A DNA stretch of 64,000 bases from an uncultured Paracoccaceae bacterium (lineage in GTDB: Bacteria; Pseudomonadota; Alphaproteobacteria; Rhodobacterales; Rhodobacteraceae). Positions within the stretch are counted from its first letter, which is position 1, and every line of letters begins with the position of its first letter. The position numbers and the translations under genes are program-made. Positions 11,015-20,284 of this stretch are shown piece after piece. The stretch lies in NCBI GenBank assembly GCA_947503935.1, contig CANNFR010000002.1, positions 372,001 to 436,000 of the forward strand. The letters are read 5' to 3'. Below the pieces are notes generated by a model. The model was not told where the DNA came from, made no database searches, and saw only the letters and a program-made list of their open reading frames with translations.

Positions 11015-12103
11015 ATGATGAGTGATGAACATTCCGACGATGAAAAACCCAAGGGGTTCGACATTTCCAAGCTAGGCGTGGAAATGAGCGATGAAGAACG
11101 TGCGGTTGCGGGTGAGCGCTTGCGGGAACAATTCAAGGAGTTGACGGAAGGCAGCGCGGTCATGAATGACGCTCTGCGCGGTATCGGCGGCGTTAGCGCT
11201 CTGCAGAAAGATATGGGTTCCGTGAACAGTCTGCAAAATGCAATCAAAGCAAGCGGAATTGTTAGCATTCAAGATCAAGTCAATGACGCCATGAGCGGAT
11301 TGGCAACGAGTGGTATCCAAGATCATCTGTCCGCCCTCACGGGTGCGGGTATCATGGACCACCTAAGCGCAGAACAGGACGCAATGGAGGAAGCCCGGAA
11401 AGCGGCACTAGGAGGCTTGCCAGAAGGCTATATGGATAGCCTGACAGGCGCGGCGGGAGCAGCCGCGTTAGCGGCCTCTGGTCTGCAAGACCGGATGCGT
11501 GGTCTCGGCTTGGGTGAAGACTCGTCATTCTCGCGCGTTGCCGCCGGTATCGCAGAGCAACAAAGCGTTTTGGACCAAATGCAACACGACCGACTTGAAG
11601 TAATGCCGCCGGTCATTGACCTGCCAAGAATAGAGAACCCGCTTATCGAGACAAACAAGCGTCTCGAAAGGATTGAGCGACGGTTTGACCAAATCTCTCA
11701 CGTTGCCGAAACCTCGGCGCAGACAGCAACAGAGCTACAACTTGCAGCCGCAGAATTCCTGAAAGACTTCAAGGAAGCCGCGTCAAAGAACGATGAAGCG
11801 GCGGCGGATGCTATCCAATTAGGTAAGGGCGCAGTGTGGGCCGCGATTTTGATCCCGTTCCTTGTGTTTGGCGCACAGTTTGCCGCCAATACCTATCTGC
11901 CAAACCGCGAGGCAGAGGCGCTGCAACAAACGGTTATCGGCCTACAGGCTGAGATTGATGCTATGCAGGCCGCTGACGCAGCGCAAACGGAACGTTTGAT
12001 TGATGCAATCGCGACGTCAGATGAGGCTACGGCGACAGTGATCTTGGAAGGTCTAAGGGTGTTGCAGGCGCCTGCCGCTGACGCGGCGGAGCCAATCGAC
12101 TAG
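11015..12103 (+). CDS. Coiled-coil, single-TM hypothetical protein
   Basis: A 362-residue protein of unknown function. It starts with a charged segment, has an Ala/Gly/Ser-rich helical middle with repeated 'LSALTGAGIMDHLSA'-like heptads, a predicted coiled coil around KRLERIERRFDQISH (about residue 215), and one membrane segment AVWAAILIPFLVFGAQFAA (about residue 272-290). A further coiled segment rich in Ala and Glu follows. The shape suggests a membrane-anchored helical oligomer. Two adjacent ATGs (11015 and 11018) can start it, and there is no strong ribosome-binding site. Base composition is lower in GC than its neighbours, pointing to recent acquisition. Confidence 0.75.
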   Translation: MMSDEHSDDEKPKGFDISKLGVEMSDEERAVAGERLREQFKELTEGSAVMNDALRGIGGVSALQKDMGSVNSLQNAIKASGIVSIQDQVNDAMSGLATSGIQDHLSALTGAGIMDHLSAEQDAMEEARKAALGGLPEGYMDSLTGAAGAAALAASGLQDRMRGLGLGEDSSFSRVAAGIAEQQSVLDQMQHDRLEVMPPVIDLPRIENPLIETNKRLERIERRFDQISHVAETSAQTATELQLAAAEFLKDFKEAASKNDEAAADAIQLGKGAVWAAILIPFLVFGAQFAANTYLPNREAEALQQTVIGLQAEIDAMQAADAAQTERLIDAIATSDEATATVILEGLRVLQAPAADAAEPID

Positions 12104-12192
12104 AGGTAGAAACTCGGCAGGTCTGGGCTCGGAGTGGCGCTGTTTCACACGCGCACATCGGCGCCGCCTGCCAGCGCCACAACGCGAAAATC

Positions 12193-12208
12193 AACCTCAT
12201 CTGAGGTT
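12193..12208. terminator. Inverted repeat between convergent genes
   Basis: AACCTCA and TGAGGTT form a 7-bp stem around TC, between two convergent genes. A second inverted repeat, GTGGCGCTG (12134-12142) with CAGCGCCAC (12172-12180), lies just before it. Together they may form a bidirectional terminator, although no long T-run is present. Confidence 0.4.
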
Positions 12209-12233
12209 CAAGACGACCGATCCCAAGAACGCT

Positions 12234-13661
12234 CTAGCCCTTAACACCAAGCATCTTCGCCAGGGCCGGATAGTCGATTTTTGAGCGGTGGCGTCTGTCG
12301 AGGGGTAGGGCGGGCAGGGCTTTCACGTCGTAAATTCCCAGGGCATCCGCACTGGCGCGCCAATCGGCGAGGTGGGCGGTATCGCCCTCAACCGCCAGCA
12401 CCAGATCGTCACCGACTTGCGCCAATGCCGCGCGGCGGAGGCCGGGCCAGAAGCGGGCGGCGGTCTCAATGGTGAAGGGGTAGATCGTCTGGCCGCCGCG
12501 CCGGGCAACCGCCGTGGTGCGGCCCAGCAGCCAGAGGCGGCCCTTCTCGTCCAGGCGGCCGGCATCGCCGGTGCGGTGCCAGATGATGCCGCCGTCGGCC
12601 ACCTTCGTGCCCGCGTCGCGCGCGGGGTCGAGATAGCCTTTGTTCACGTGATCGCCGGCCACCTGAATTTCATCATCGACGATGCGCAGGCGCACCTGAT
12701 CCACCGGCTGCCCGGCCAAGAGGCCCTGCCCGTTTTGCATCGCCTCACGGTCGGCCTGAGAGATATCGGCGGCGTGGAGATGGGCGATCGGTTCCGCCTC
12801 GGTCGAGCCGTAGACGCAAGTGATGCGCAGGTCCGGGCGGCCCTGTTGCAGGCGATCGATCACATCGGGAAAGACCGGGCCGCCGCCGGTGAAAATGTCG
12901 GTGATGGCGGCGGGGGCGCCGCCTCCGCCCAACGTCTCGCACAAGGCGGGGGGCAAAAGCAGGCGGGTGGCGCGGGTCTGGTCGATCCAGTCGAACAAGG
13001 CCTTTCCCGTCACCTCGGCCTGCCGGTTCTGCCGCCAATTGGGCAGGATCGATGTGCGGCCAACGGCCAGGTTGATCAGAGCGAAAACCGGAAAGGCCAC
13101 CAGATCACGGGGCGCGGGGTCGGTGCCCAATAGCGGGAGCACGGCGTCATTCTGCGCCAACAGGAAGGCATGGCTGCGCTGGATCGCCTTGGGCAGCCCG
13201 GTCGAGCCTGAGGTGAACGAGATCAGTGCGGGGTCACCCGGACTAAGCGGAATGCGGGCGCTTGTGCCGTGGTCATCGGCGCGCGGGCAGATCATCGGGA
13301 TGCGCCAAAGCTGCGGCAGAAGCGTCAGCAGCCGATAAGGGCCAGCGGCGATGAAGGCACGCGGGCGCGCCGAACGGATTGCGTGCAACAGACCCTTCAG
13401 CCCCATCGCGGGTTCGGGGAAAACCGCCACGGCCCCCAGCCGCCACAAGGCGGCCAGCGTGGCGTAAAGCGCGATGCCGACCGGCGTGGCGACCAGCACG
13501 CGGTCACCCTTCGTGATGCCCTTCGCTGCCAGGCGTTCGGTAAGGCCGGTGGCACGGGTGTTCAGGTCGGCAAAACTGATCTGACCTTCGGGCGCGATAA
13601 GGGCGGTCCGGTCGCCCGCGTCTCTGGCCGTCGCCTCAAAGATCGCGGCGAGGTCGCTCAC
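12234..13661 (-). CDS. AMP-dependent synthetase/ligase (acyl-adenylating, OleC/acyl-CoA-ligase-like)
   Basis: A 475-residue member of the ANL superfamily that activates a carboxylate as an acyl-AMP. The A3 P-loop is SFTSGSTGLPKAI (about residue 150), the A5 motif appears as CVYGSTEAEPIA, the A7-A8 region as HRTGDAGRLDEKGRLWLLGR, and the final lysine lies in DRRHRSKIDYPAL. The C-terminal subdomain is short, so overall size is at the low end of the family (usually about 500-550). It is the last gene of the overlapping minus-strand operon and overlaps the GNAT-like gene by 4 nt. The acid substrate is unknown; the context suggests a lipid or isoprenoid-derived acid. Confidence 0.9.
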   Translation of the reverse strand: MSDLAAIFEATARDAGDRTALIAPEGQISFADLNTRATGLTERLAAKGITKGDRVLVATPVGIALYATLAALWRLGAVAVFPEPAMGLKGLLHAIRSARPRAFIAAGPYRLLTLLPQLWRIPMICPRADDHGTSARIPLSPGDPALISFTSGSTGLPKAIQRSHAFLLAQNDAVLPLLGTDPAPRDLVAFPVFALINLAVGRTSILPNWRQNRQAEVTGKALFDWIDQTRATRLLLPPALCETLGGGGAPAAITDIFTGGGPVFPDVIDRLQQGRPDLRITCVYGSTEAEPIAHLHAADISQADREAMQNGQGLLAGQPVDQVRLRIVDDEIQVAGDHVNKGYLDPARDAGTKVADGGIIWHRTGDAGRLDEKGRLWLLGRTTAVARRGGQTIYPFTIETAARFWPGLRRAALAQVGDDLVLAVEGDTAHLADWRASADALGIYDVKALPALPLDRRHRSKIDYPALAKMLGVKG

Positions 13662-14497
13662 AACCTGCGGCCCATCAGAGCGTAACGGCGGAAGGTGCTG
13701 GCACCATGGCGGCGGCTCCGCTCGGCCGAGGTGTTGGTTTCATGGATGAGGGCGTGGATGACGGTCTGAAAGCCCATCCGGTGTGCGGCCTCATGGAAGG
13801 CATGGGCCATGTGGTGGCCGGCACCGGGGGCGAGGCTGGCATAGGTTTTCAGGATGACGGAAGCGGGTTCAAGCCCTTCCTGATAGTTCGGAACACCGAA
13901 GAGAAAACCCGCCAACTCGCCCTGCGCGTCGCGGGCCATCAGGATCAGCTCGCGCTTCATCATGGGCACCAGCGGCATATACATCGCCAGAAAGGCCTCC
14001 AGCGTGATGGGTGTATAGAACGCGTTGTTGGCGAAGGCTTTCTCGGACAGGTGGAACACTTGCGTGAAATGAGCTTCGGGGTCGTTGCCGTCCCATGTCT
14101 CGACGTTCAGCCCAGGCACGGGGTCGGGCGGATGGCCCAGCGCGTCGGCCAACTTGGCGCGGGCCGAGAAGTAGTGGCTGACGGGGGTAAAGCCCGCATC
14201 CTGAAACGCCTGCTGGTCATGGGGTTTTGAGGTCGGCTCCATCAGAAACGGGGCGGAGCCATCGGTTTCGACCACAAGGCGGTAGCTGTTCCAGGTATTG
14301 CCGTTCATCGGGCCGATCAGGGCCTGAAAGCCCTCGGCGGCAAGGTCCTCCGCGATGCCGTCCAGAAGGCTCGCACCGGCCCCGACCTCGGTGCAGCGGA
14401 AATCACCGATGGCTGCGGTGTGCTGGCCGTCCCATAGGGGCGCCTGCCGATAGATCTTGGCGCTGGCGCCATCGGTTTTGCGGGGCTCTGGGGTCAT
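13658..14497 (-). CDS. GNAT-like N-acyltransferase
   Basis: The ATG at 14497 overlaps the stop of the upstream gene (ATGA), giving 279 residues; a longer open frame up to 14704 is a shadow of the neighbour. The sequence resembles the acyl-CoA N-acyltransferase (GNAT) fold: a two-lobed layout with MNGNTWNSYRLVV in the N-terminal half and ELAGFLFGVPNY in the C-terminal core, followed by a helix with AAHRMGFQTVIHALIHETN. It probably transfers an acyl group to an amine or hydroxyl of the operon product, but the substrate is unknown. It sits between the kinase-like membrane protein and the ligase. Confidence 0.75.
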   Translation of the reverse strand: MTPEPRKTDGASAKIYRQAPLWDGQHTAAIGDFRCTEVGAGASLLDGIAEDLAAEGFQALIGPMNGNTWNSYRLVVETDGSAPFLMEPTSKPHDQQAFQDAGFTPVSHYFSARAKLADALGHPPDPVPGLNVETWDGNDPEAHFTQVFHLSEKAFANNAFYTPITLEAFLAMYMPLVPMMKRELILMARDAQGELAGFLFGVPNYQEGLEPASVILKTYASLAPGAGHHMAHAFHEAAHRMGFQTVIHALIHETNTSAERSRRHGASTFRRYALMGRRL

Positions 14498-15819
14498 GCG
14501 AGGGGGCCTGTCATGTAGAGAAGGAGGTAAAGCCCGATCGCCGGCAGGATCGACACCAGCGCCAGTTTCAGCGAGCGTTCGGCCGCGAAGGCCTGCGGGC
14601 GGAGGGCGGTGATGAACGTGATCGCGGCGATCAGCGCAAGGGCGGCGGGCCAGATGATGCCGTGCCAATGGACGATCGGCGGGTTGTACGTGCTCATCGC
14701 CCACCAGGTGAGAAAGAGGATGCCGATCATGGTCAGGCGGATGGTCGTCGCGGACAGGACGGGGCGCCCGGCCACCGCCAGCGAGGCAAGGCCCGCCGCG
14801 ATAGCTGCCGCCGACAGGGTGAAAAAGCTCAGCGCATTGGCGCCCATCATCTGCCCCAGCGCCTGCGAGCCGAAGCTGAGAATGGCGAGAACCGCGATGA
14901 TTTCGAGGTCGGGAAAGCTTTCCTCGGACGGGTTGCAGATGCGCGACCAGATATGCGTCGCCAGCATCATCACCGGCAGAACGCCGTTCTGCGGCGCGGT
15001 GACCGACATCAGCAGAAAGACCGCGATAACATAGACGCGTGCAGCGTGGCGCGAGAGGCCCAAGGAGGGCGCACAGATGCGAAACAGCACCAGCGCGCCG
15101 ATGAAAAGTGACGCTTGGCCTGCCAGCGACATCGGCGTGGCATAGAGGTTCTCGGCCAGGAAGAAGAAGACCCCCAGCGGCAGGAAGAGGTTGTCGAACC
15201 CCCGCCAGCTATCGGCCTCAACCAGCGTCGCGAAGCCTGCGATCATCAGGCCGAGGACCACGACGTTGGGCCGCGCGACATCCGAGAAAAGCAGGAGGCA
15301 AATCATCACCAAAAGGGTGGTGACGAGGAAGAAGACGGTGCTGCCTTCGACGCTTTTCTGGCCGTCTTCGACCTGAAAGAACCGGCGGCCATAGATGCTG
15401 CCCGCCAGCGCCGCCGCGGCATCGGCTAGCGTCACGATGGCCAGTGGCAGGATGTAGAGGATCGCGCTGCCTTGCGAGAAGAGGAAGACCAGACCCACCG
15501 CGATGGCCAGCAGAAAATCGCCCCAGGATTTCCGCTCAACCGTATGGAGCGTGGCGCCGAGGCCGCCGGTGCGCAGGCTGGGCAGGCGCAGGACCGTCAT
15601 GACGATCAGGGTCAGGCCGATCATCATGTAGACCGGCCAGTCCTCGGCGAAGAGCCACGGCAAGGTCATTGCGAAGATGCCGGTGCAGACATGGATGATC
15701 TTGCGCTGCACCTCGGCGCTCCACTCGCGGCGGGCGGCAAGGTGGCGGACGATGGCCATCACGCCAAGCAGCCCGAGGATCGCGGCCACGGCGATGGCAA
15801 TGGGCAGCGCGATAGTCAT
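14494..15819 (-). CDS. Phytol/dolichol-kinase-like integral membrane protein
   Basis: A 441-residue polytopic protein with about 12 hydrophobic segments. The N-terminal half carries the phytol kinase/dolichol kinase signatures: VQRKIIHVCTGIFAM near residue 40 and TLADAAAALAGSIYGRRFF followed by GQKSVEGS (about residues 125-160). These enzymes phosphorylate polyprenyl or phytyl alcohols with CTP. The C-terminal half is an extra set of membrane helices not found in the core enzyme. It overlaps both neighbours by 4 nt. A prenyl alcohol substrate is an inference that would fit UbiA and HMG-CoA reductase in the same cluster. Confidence 0.85.
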   Translation of the reverse strand: MTIALPIAIAVAAILGLLGVMAIVRHLAARREWSAEVQRKIIHVCTGIFAMTLPWLFAEDWPVYMMIGLTLIVMTVLRLPSLRTGGLGATLHTVERKSWGDFLLAIAVGLVFLFSQGSAILYILPLAIVTLADAAAALAGSIYGRRFFQVEDGQKSVEGSTVFFLVTTLLVMICLLLFSDVARPNVVVLGLMIAGFATLVEADSWRGFDNLFLPLGVFFFLAENLYATPMSLAGQASLFIGALVLFRICAPSLGLSRHAARVYVIAVFLLMSVTAPQNGVLPVMMLATHIWSRICNPSEESFPDLEIIAVLAILSFGSQALGQMMGANALSFFTLSAAAIAAGLASLAVAGRPVLSATTIRLTMIGILFLTWWAMSTYNPPIVHWHGIIWPAALALIAAITFITALRPQAFAAERSLKLALVSILPAIGLYLLLYMTGPLA

Positions 15820-16907
15820 CTGACCTCTTCGACGACGAAATCGGAATAGAAGAACGCCTTGTCCTGGGCTTTGAGGCGGTCCTCAACATCTTGCAGCCGC
15901 ACGATGCGGTCGGCCAAAGCCTCGGGCCGGCGGCGCGGGGCCATCATGTTCCAATAGACCAGACGGGCGCCGGGCGCCGCCATGTTCAGGATGCCGGAAT
16001 AGACGTCATGCATGATTTCGGGCGGCATGTATTCGAAGATATCCGACAGGTTGAACCCGGCCACATCGGTGATGTCCAGCGTCTCGAACGGGCCCAGATG
16101 CAGCTCGACCCGGTCGAGGCGGTCACGGATCGTCTGGTAATGCTCGGCCCGCCACGACATGGGCAGCGCGGTCCCATGCGTACTGGTCATGATCCAGTGC
16201 AGATAAGGGTTTTGGGCAGGTTCAGTGTCGACGCCTGCATGCCGGACCCGCTCCAGAACGTGGTCCGAGACGCTGCCCTCGACATGGTCGAAGAACGCCT
16301 TGTCGCGGCCCATCCGCCCCATCATGAAGCGCGAGAAGAAGAAGCGGACCAGCGCGCGCCAGCGCCAGGTGTTGAAGCGGGTGTCGAAGAAGGCCTCGCG
16401 TTCGGCAGGCGCGCGCGAGACGAAGATATCCGCGATGGTCCGGCGCGAATGCACCAGCGGCAGAAGGTAGCGGCGGAAGACGCGGAAATAGCGCTCGAAC
16501 TTGCCGGTGCCGCCGGCGCCGTGGGCCACGACCTGATCGCGCAAGTCCTGCCAGAAGGCCCGCAGATCGTCGGGCTGATCGGCCAGCACCTGGTCCAGCA
16601 ACGCAGCGCGGCGCGTGCTTGGGCGGGCGCCCATAAGCTCAAGAAATTCGGGATGTTCCAGCGCGCGATAAGCCGCGATGCGTAAGGACAGGCAATTGAG
16701 CTGCGCTTGCGACAGGTCGACGGCGATGACCCGGGCGGGATCAAGCGTTAGCAGCGCCAGCGCATTATCGCCTGCCGAGCAGATCGAGACCAGCGTGCCA
16801 CCCGCCACATCCCCCATGGCCTCGGTCAGCACATCAGCATCTTCCCAAAGCTGCGCATAGCGGATCTGGTCAAAGGCCGCGCGGGCTGTGATGGGGGTGT
16901 CATTCAT
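15816..16907 (-). CDS. DUF3419/BtaA-like S-adenosylmethionine:lipid aminocarboxypropyl transferase
   Basis: The 363-residue product belongs to DUF3419, the family of BtaA, which transfers the 3-amino-3-carboxypropyl group of S-adenosylmethionine to diacylglycerol in betaine lipid synthesis. The SAM site is seen as LVSICSAGDNALALL followed by VIAVDLSQAQLNCLSL (residues 38-75). The C-terminal region has LDITDVAGFNLSDIFEYM. No BtaB-like N-methyltransferase is next to it, so this one may modify a different lipid, plausibly a prenylated one. It overlaps the dikinase gene by 8 nt and the kinase-like gene by 4 nt. Confidence 0.9.
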   Translation of the reverse strand: MNDTPITARAAFDQIRYAQLWEDADVLTEAMGDVAGGTLVSICSAGDNALALLTLDPARVIAVDLSQAQLNCLSLRIAAYRALEHPEFLELMGARPSTRRAALLDQVLADQPDDLRAFWQDLRDQVVAHGAGGTGKFERYFRVFRRYLLPLVHSRRTIADIFVSRAPAEREAFFDTRFNTWRWRALVRFFFSRFMMGRMGRDKAFFDHVEGSVSDHVLERVRHAGVDTEPAQNPYLHWIMTSTHGTALPMSWRAEHYQTIRDRLDRVELHLGPFETLDITDVAGFNLSDIFEYMPPEIMHDVYSGILNMAAPGARLVYWNMMAPRRRPEALADRIVRLQDVEDRLKAQDKAFFYSDFVVEEVR

Positions 16908-19347
16908 CGCATTTCCTGACCAGTCCGGTGGCGCCGTCGACCTCGATCATCTCGCCCGAGGTGATCCATTGCGTCGCGTCCGACAGGCCCACCACGCAAG
17001 GAATGCCCAATTCACGCGCAACGATCGCCGAATGCGAGAGGAGCGAGCCGCGCTCGACGACGATCGCAGAGGCGTTGGAGAAGACAGCGATCCAGCCGGG
17101 GTCGGTATTGCGTGCGACCAGGATGTCGCCTGGCTCAAGCGCCTCGGTGCGCGGGTCGTGGATCACGCGGGCGCGGGCCTTGACGCGGCCCGCCGAGCAG
17201 CCTTTGGCCTGACGCTCGTTGCCTTCGGCGACGGGGGCCGCCTGGGCCTGATCGAGGCGCTTGGTCACGTCGATGCCGGGGCCGCGCACGATCAGGCGCT
17301 CGGGCGGTTCGGGGCGCTGGGCTGCGGCCTCAAGCTCGGCCCGGCGCTGGGCCACGGGCGCGGCAAGGTCCTGCGACAGGGCGCTGCCCTCAACCGCGCC
17401 AAGAACCTCGGGCACGGTCAGAAAGAAGATATCGCGTGGATCGTCCAGATGCCCCAGCGCCGTCAATTCGCGCCCCATGGCCAGAAAGACCTGGCGGGCA
17501 TAGCCGAAGATGCGGGTCCGCTCGAACCGCAGGTTCTCGCGGTCGCGTACCCGGGCGCTGGCCCAGCCGCAAAATGCGCGGGCCACGCGCCACTTGACCC
17601 GGCCGGGCAGAAGCGCCTGGTAATCGGGCTCTCGGTGCTGTTGTTCGGCCATTTCACCGCGCGTGGCACCGGCCAGAACGGCGGCGACCAAAGGCGCGGG
17701 ATCGTCGCGCAGCGTGATGCTTTCAAGCTTCAGCTCGGCAATGCAGCGGTCGCCGAATTTCTCAAGATACCCGTCATATTCGGCCTTGAGCGTCGGATTT
17801 CGACCGAACGCCGCGGCGCCGTTTTCCCGCAACGCGTCTGTCAGCCCATGCGCGCGCACCAATGCCGCCATGCTGGCGATGCGTTGCACCGGCTCGGCCG
17901 AGACGATGTCGCCCTGACCGATCATGATCTCGTTATGAAAGGCCAGCCCCGCCTCGCCCGCCCATTTCTCAAGCATCGCACGCGAGGCGCCGAAGCCGAT
18001 CATGCAGAGGAAATCGTTGATCAGGGGCGCATCCCAGCGGTCCAGAAGATCCCGCTCAATCGTGCGGTACTCCCCGGCCAGTTGGGTGAGATTGGCGCGC
18101 TCAATATCAAGGCCCGAGTTCAGCGCGTGGTTCAACCGGTCATAAAAGCGGCGCTGGGTGCGTTGCAGCCGAGCCGCCTGCAGAGCCAGGTTGCCCGCGA
18201 CGACGCCCAGCCGCAGGGCGTCCTTGGCCTTGCGCCCGGTGCTTGCGTGATCGGGGGCGATGGCGTCGGTCAGCTCGGCCGGCAGCGGTTCGGCCACGCC
18301 CATCATCGCCTCCATATAGCCGCGGTTCAGCGAAAAACCGGGCAGCATGGCCAGCGCGCGGTACCAATTGCCAAGGTTGTAATAGACCCGCCCGTCAACG
18401 CGACCCAAGAGGTTGGCGAAGATCGGGGCATTAGCCGCGATCTGGCCTTTGGGCAGGCCCAGAAGCTTGACAAAGGCGCGATAGACACGGTCATAGGCGT
18501 AGGCCGCGAAGGAATAGGTCAGCGGGGTGACAAGGCCCGGATAGCTTTCGACGATATTGGAATTGTCGAAGACGATCATGGTGTTGTCGGCATTGGCCTC
18601 AGGCCTCAGCGCGGTGGTGATGGCGCGCGATTGCAGCATCACCAGGCGCGGGCCGTCATAGGCCCATTCGATGTCCTGCGGGGTGCCGAAATGTGCTTGG
18701 GCCTTGGCGGCGAGGGCGGCGATTTCGGTGGCCTCGTCGGGCGTCAGCACTTGTGCGGTCTCGGGCGCGGTGATGGTGCTGTCGGCGTCAACCGCCCAAT
18801 CCTCGCCATCGACCTCGCCCGAGACAAGCGCATCACCGAGGCCCTCGACGGCCGAGATCACCGTGCGGTCGCGGCGGCCGGTCAGCGGGTCGGCCGAAAA
18901 GGCCACGCCGGCGGCGCGCGCGGGGATCATCTGTTGCACGACGATCGAGGGCGCCTCGGCCGCCTCGCCGGTGGTCAGCTTGCGATAGGTGCCGACCGTG
19001 TCGCCAAAGCCAGAGGCCCAGACCTGCGCTGCGGCCTTGGCCACGTCTTTCGGTGCGACGTTCAAAATTGTGTCGAACTGGCCCGCATGGCTGTGTTCGG
19101 CCCCATCCTCGCTGCGGCCGGAGGATCGGACGGCGAAGGGGCCGAGGCCAAGCGGCTTCAGCGCTTTGGTCAGCGCCGTGGCAAGGCCGCGTTTGGGGGT
19201 GGGCCCGGACTTGCCCATGCTGAAGGCCGTGGCGGGGATCACGATGAAATCGGGCACATCGAAGCCCGCTTTGACCAGAGCCGAGAGGGCAGCGGCCTTG
19301 CCGCCTGCAACGCGCGCGTCCTGCGCCTGATCGGGGGTGAGGATCAT
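16900..19347 (-). CDS. Rph-like phosphotransferase (PEP synthase/PPDK family)
   Basis: From the ATG at 19347 the product has 815 residues; the longer open frame upstream is a shadow. The N-terminal region (about 1-320) is a PPDK-type ATP-binding domain, starting with GGKAAALSALVKAGFDVPD and carrying RSSGRSEDGAEHSHAGQF. The C-terminus has the swivelling phosphohistidine domain with ERGSLLSHSAIVARELGIPC; His772 would be phosphorylated. There is no PEP-binding TIM barrel after it. The order ATP domain, central helical domain, His domain is that of rifampicin phosphotransferase and not PEP synthase, so a small-molecule hydroxyl is the likely acceptor. It overlaps ubiA-like gene by 4 nt. Confidence 0.88.
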   Translation of the reverse strand: MILTPDQAQDARVAGGKAAALSALVKAGFDVPDFIVIPATAFSMGKSGPTPKRGLATALTKALKPLGLGPFAVRSSGRSEDGAEHSHAGQFDTILNVAPKDVAKAAAQVWASGFGDTVGTYRKLTTGEAAEAPSIVVQQMIPARAAGVAFSADPLTGRRDRTVISAVEGLGDALVSGEVDGEDWAVDADSTITAPETAQVLTPDEATEIAALAAKAQAHFGTPQDIEWAYDGPRLVMLQSRAITTALRPEANADNTMIVFDNSNIVESYPGLVTPLTYSFAAYAYDRVYRAFVKLLGLPKGQIAANAPIFANLLGRVDGRVYYNLGNWYRALAMLPGFSLNRGYMEAMMGVAEPLPAELTDAIAPDHASTGRKAKDALRLGVVAGNLALQAARLQRTQRRFYDRLNHALNSGLDIERANLTQLAGEYRTIERDLLDRWDAPLINDFLCMIGFGASRAMLEKWAGEAGLAFHNEIMIGQGDIVSAEPVQRIASMAALVRAHGLTDALRENGAAAFGRNPTLKAEYDGYLEKFGDRCIAELKLESITLRDDPAPLVAAVLAGATRGEMAEQQHREPDYQALLPGRVKWRVARAFCGWASARVRDRENLRFERTRIFGYARQVFLAMGRELTALGHLDDPRDIFFLTVPEVLGAVEGSALSQDLAAPVAQRRAELEAAAQRPEPPERLIVRGPGIDVTKRLDQAQAAPVAEGNERQAKGCSAGRVKARARVIHDPRTEALEPGDILVARNTDPGWIAVFSNASAIVVERGSLLSHSAIVARELGIPCVVGLSDATQWITSGEMIEVDGATGLVRKCDE

Positions 19348-20255
19348 GGGGCGCCTCCGGCGAGTAGGGGCAGAAATCCGGCCGATCCGTACGAGACCAG
19401 CACCCAAAGGCCCGCGATCAGGTCGATGGCCTTCTCGGCCTTCCGGGTCGGAGTGCGGCGGTAGGTCAGGGCGGCATAGGCGCAGGCGGCGAGGCCTGCG
19501 ATGGCCACCGCGCCGATCAGCAGAGGCTGGCCAAGTGCAATGCCCGTCGCGATGAGGAGGAGCGCCGCGACGCCCACGCATCCCAGCCAGATCGTTGCGG
19601 TGCGGGCCGGGCCCCAAAGGCGGGAATAGGTCTCAACCCCTTCGCGCTCGCTTTCGGGCGCCCAGCATTTGCGGCCGATCTCCAGCACGCAGCCATTGAC
19701 GAAGGAAAGCGCGATGAAAAGCCAGAGCGCGGTGGCCGGGCCGCCGCCGGGCATCCACTCAACCCCCGTCAGCAGCACGTCGATCAGCGGCATGATCGCC
19801 ATGTGGCTGGTCAGGTAAAGGACGGGGCGTGCCTTCAACCAAGCGGGCACGCCGAACTCGGCCGTCATGGCCGCCAGCCAGACCCAGGTGAGCGCCAGCA
19901 GCCAGAGGACCGGCGGGTGCCAGGCCCATGTGGCCAGCGCCGCGATGGGCAGGGTGGCCAGCGCGAGGCCCATGATCAGGCGGAGCGAGACGAGGCCGCG
20001 CGGGATCGGGCGTTCGGGGCGATAACGCTTGTCGTCTTCCAGGTCCTTGACTTCATCGGCGGCGCGCATCTGAAAGAAGAGCGTGAAGGCCAGAAGGAAC
20101 CCCACCGCATAGGCGCCCCAACCCGGCAGATCGCGGCCCGCAAGGAAGGCCGAGACGTTGATACCAGCGGCCGAGAAGACCGCCAGCAGCGGAACCGTGC
20201 GGGCCAGCGGAAAGCGTTCGGCCTGGTAGATCCAGAGGCGCTGGGCGAGGGTCAT
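19344..20255 (-). CDS. UbiA-family prenyltransferase
   Basis: A 303-residue membrane protein with about eight to nine hydrophobic helices. UbiA enzymes transfer a prenyl chain from its diphosphate to an acceptor in the membrane. The first Asp-rich motif appears as ADEVKDLEDDKRYRPERPIP (about residues 66-85), which departs from the classical NDxxDxxxD. The second appears as LEIGRKCWAPESEREGVETY, where Glu replaces Asp. These features place it in a divergent UbiA subgroup rather than with UbiA, CyoE or BchG. It overlaps the Rph-like gene by 4 nt. A 211-bp gap containing a repeat separates it from the HMG-CoA reductase gene upstream. Confidence 0.9.
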   Translation of the reverse strand: MTLAQRLWIYQAERFPLARTVPLLAVFSAAGINVSAFLAGRDLPGWGAYAVGFLLAFTLFFQMRAADEVKDLEDDKRYRPERPIPRGLVSLRLIMGLALATLPIAALATWAWHPPVLWLLALTWVWLAAMTAEFGVPAWLKARPVLYLTSHMAIMPLIDVLLTGVEWMPGGGPATALWLFIALSFVNGCVLEIGRKCWAPESEREGVETYSRLWGPARTATIWLGCVGVAALLLIATGIALGQPLLIGAVAIAGLAACAYAALTYRRTPTRKAEKAIDLIAGLWVLVSYGSAGFLPLLAGGAP

Positions 20256-20284
20256 TTTGTGGTCCCACCTTGCCCGGAATCAAG

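Noticed and set aside
10666-11025. 119-residue plus-strand open frame after gyrB
   Set aside because: It begins inside the palindromic repeat, lacks a ribosome-binding site and has no recognisable domain. It is kept only as a gene-free interval.
16888-19464. 858-residue plus-strand open frame opposite the Rph-like gene
   Set aside because: The product is Arg/Gly/His-rich low-complexity, with no domain and no ribosome-binding site. The minus-strand gene has clear catalytic motifs.
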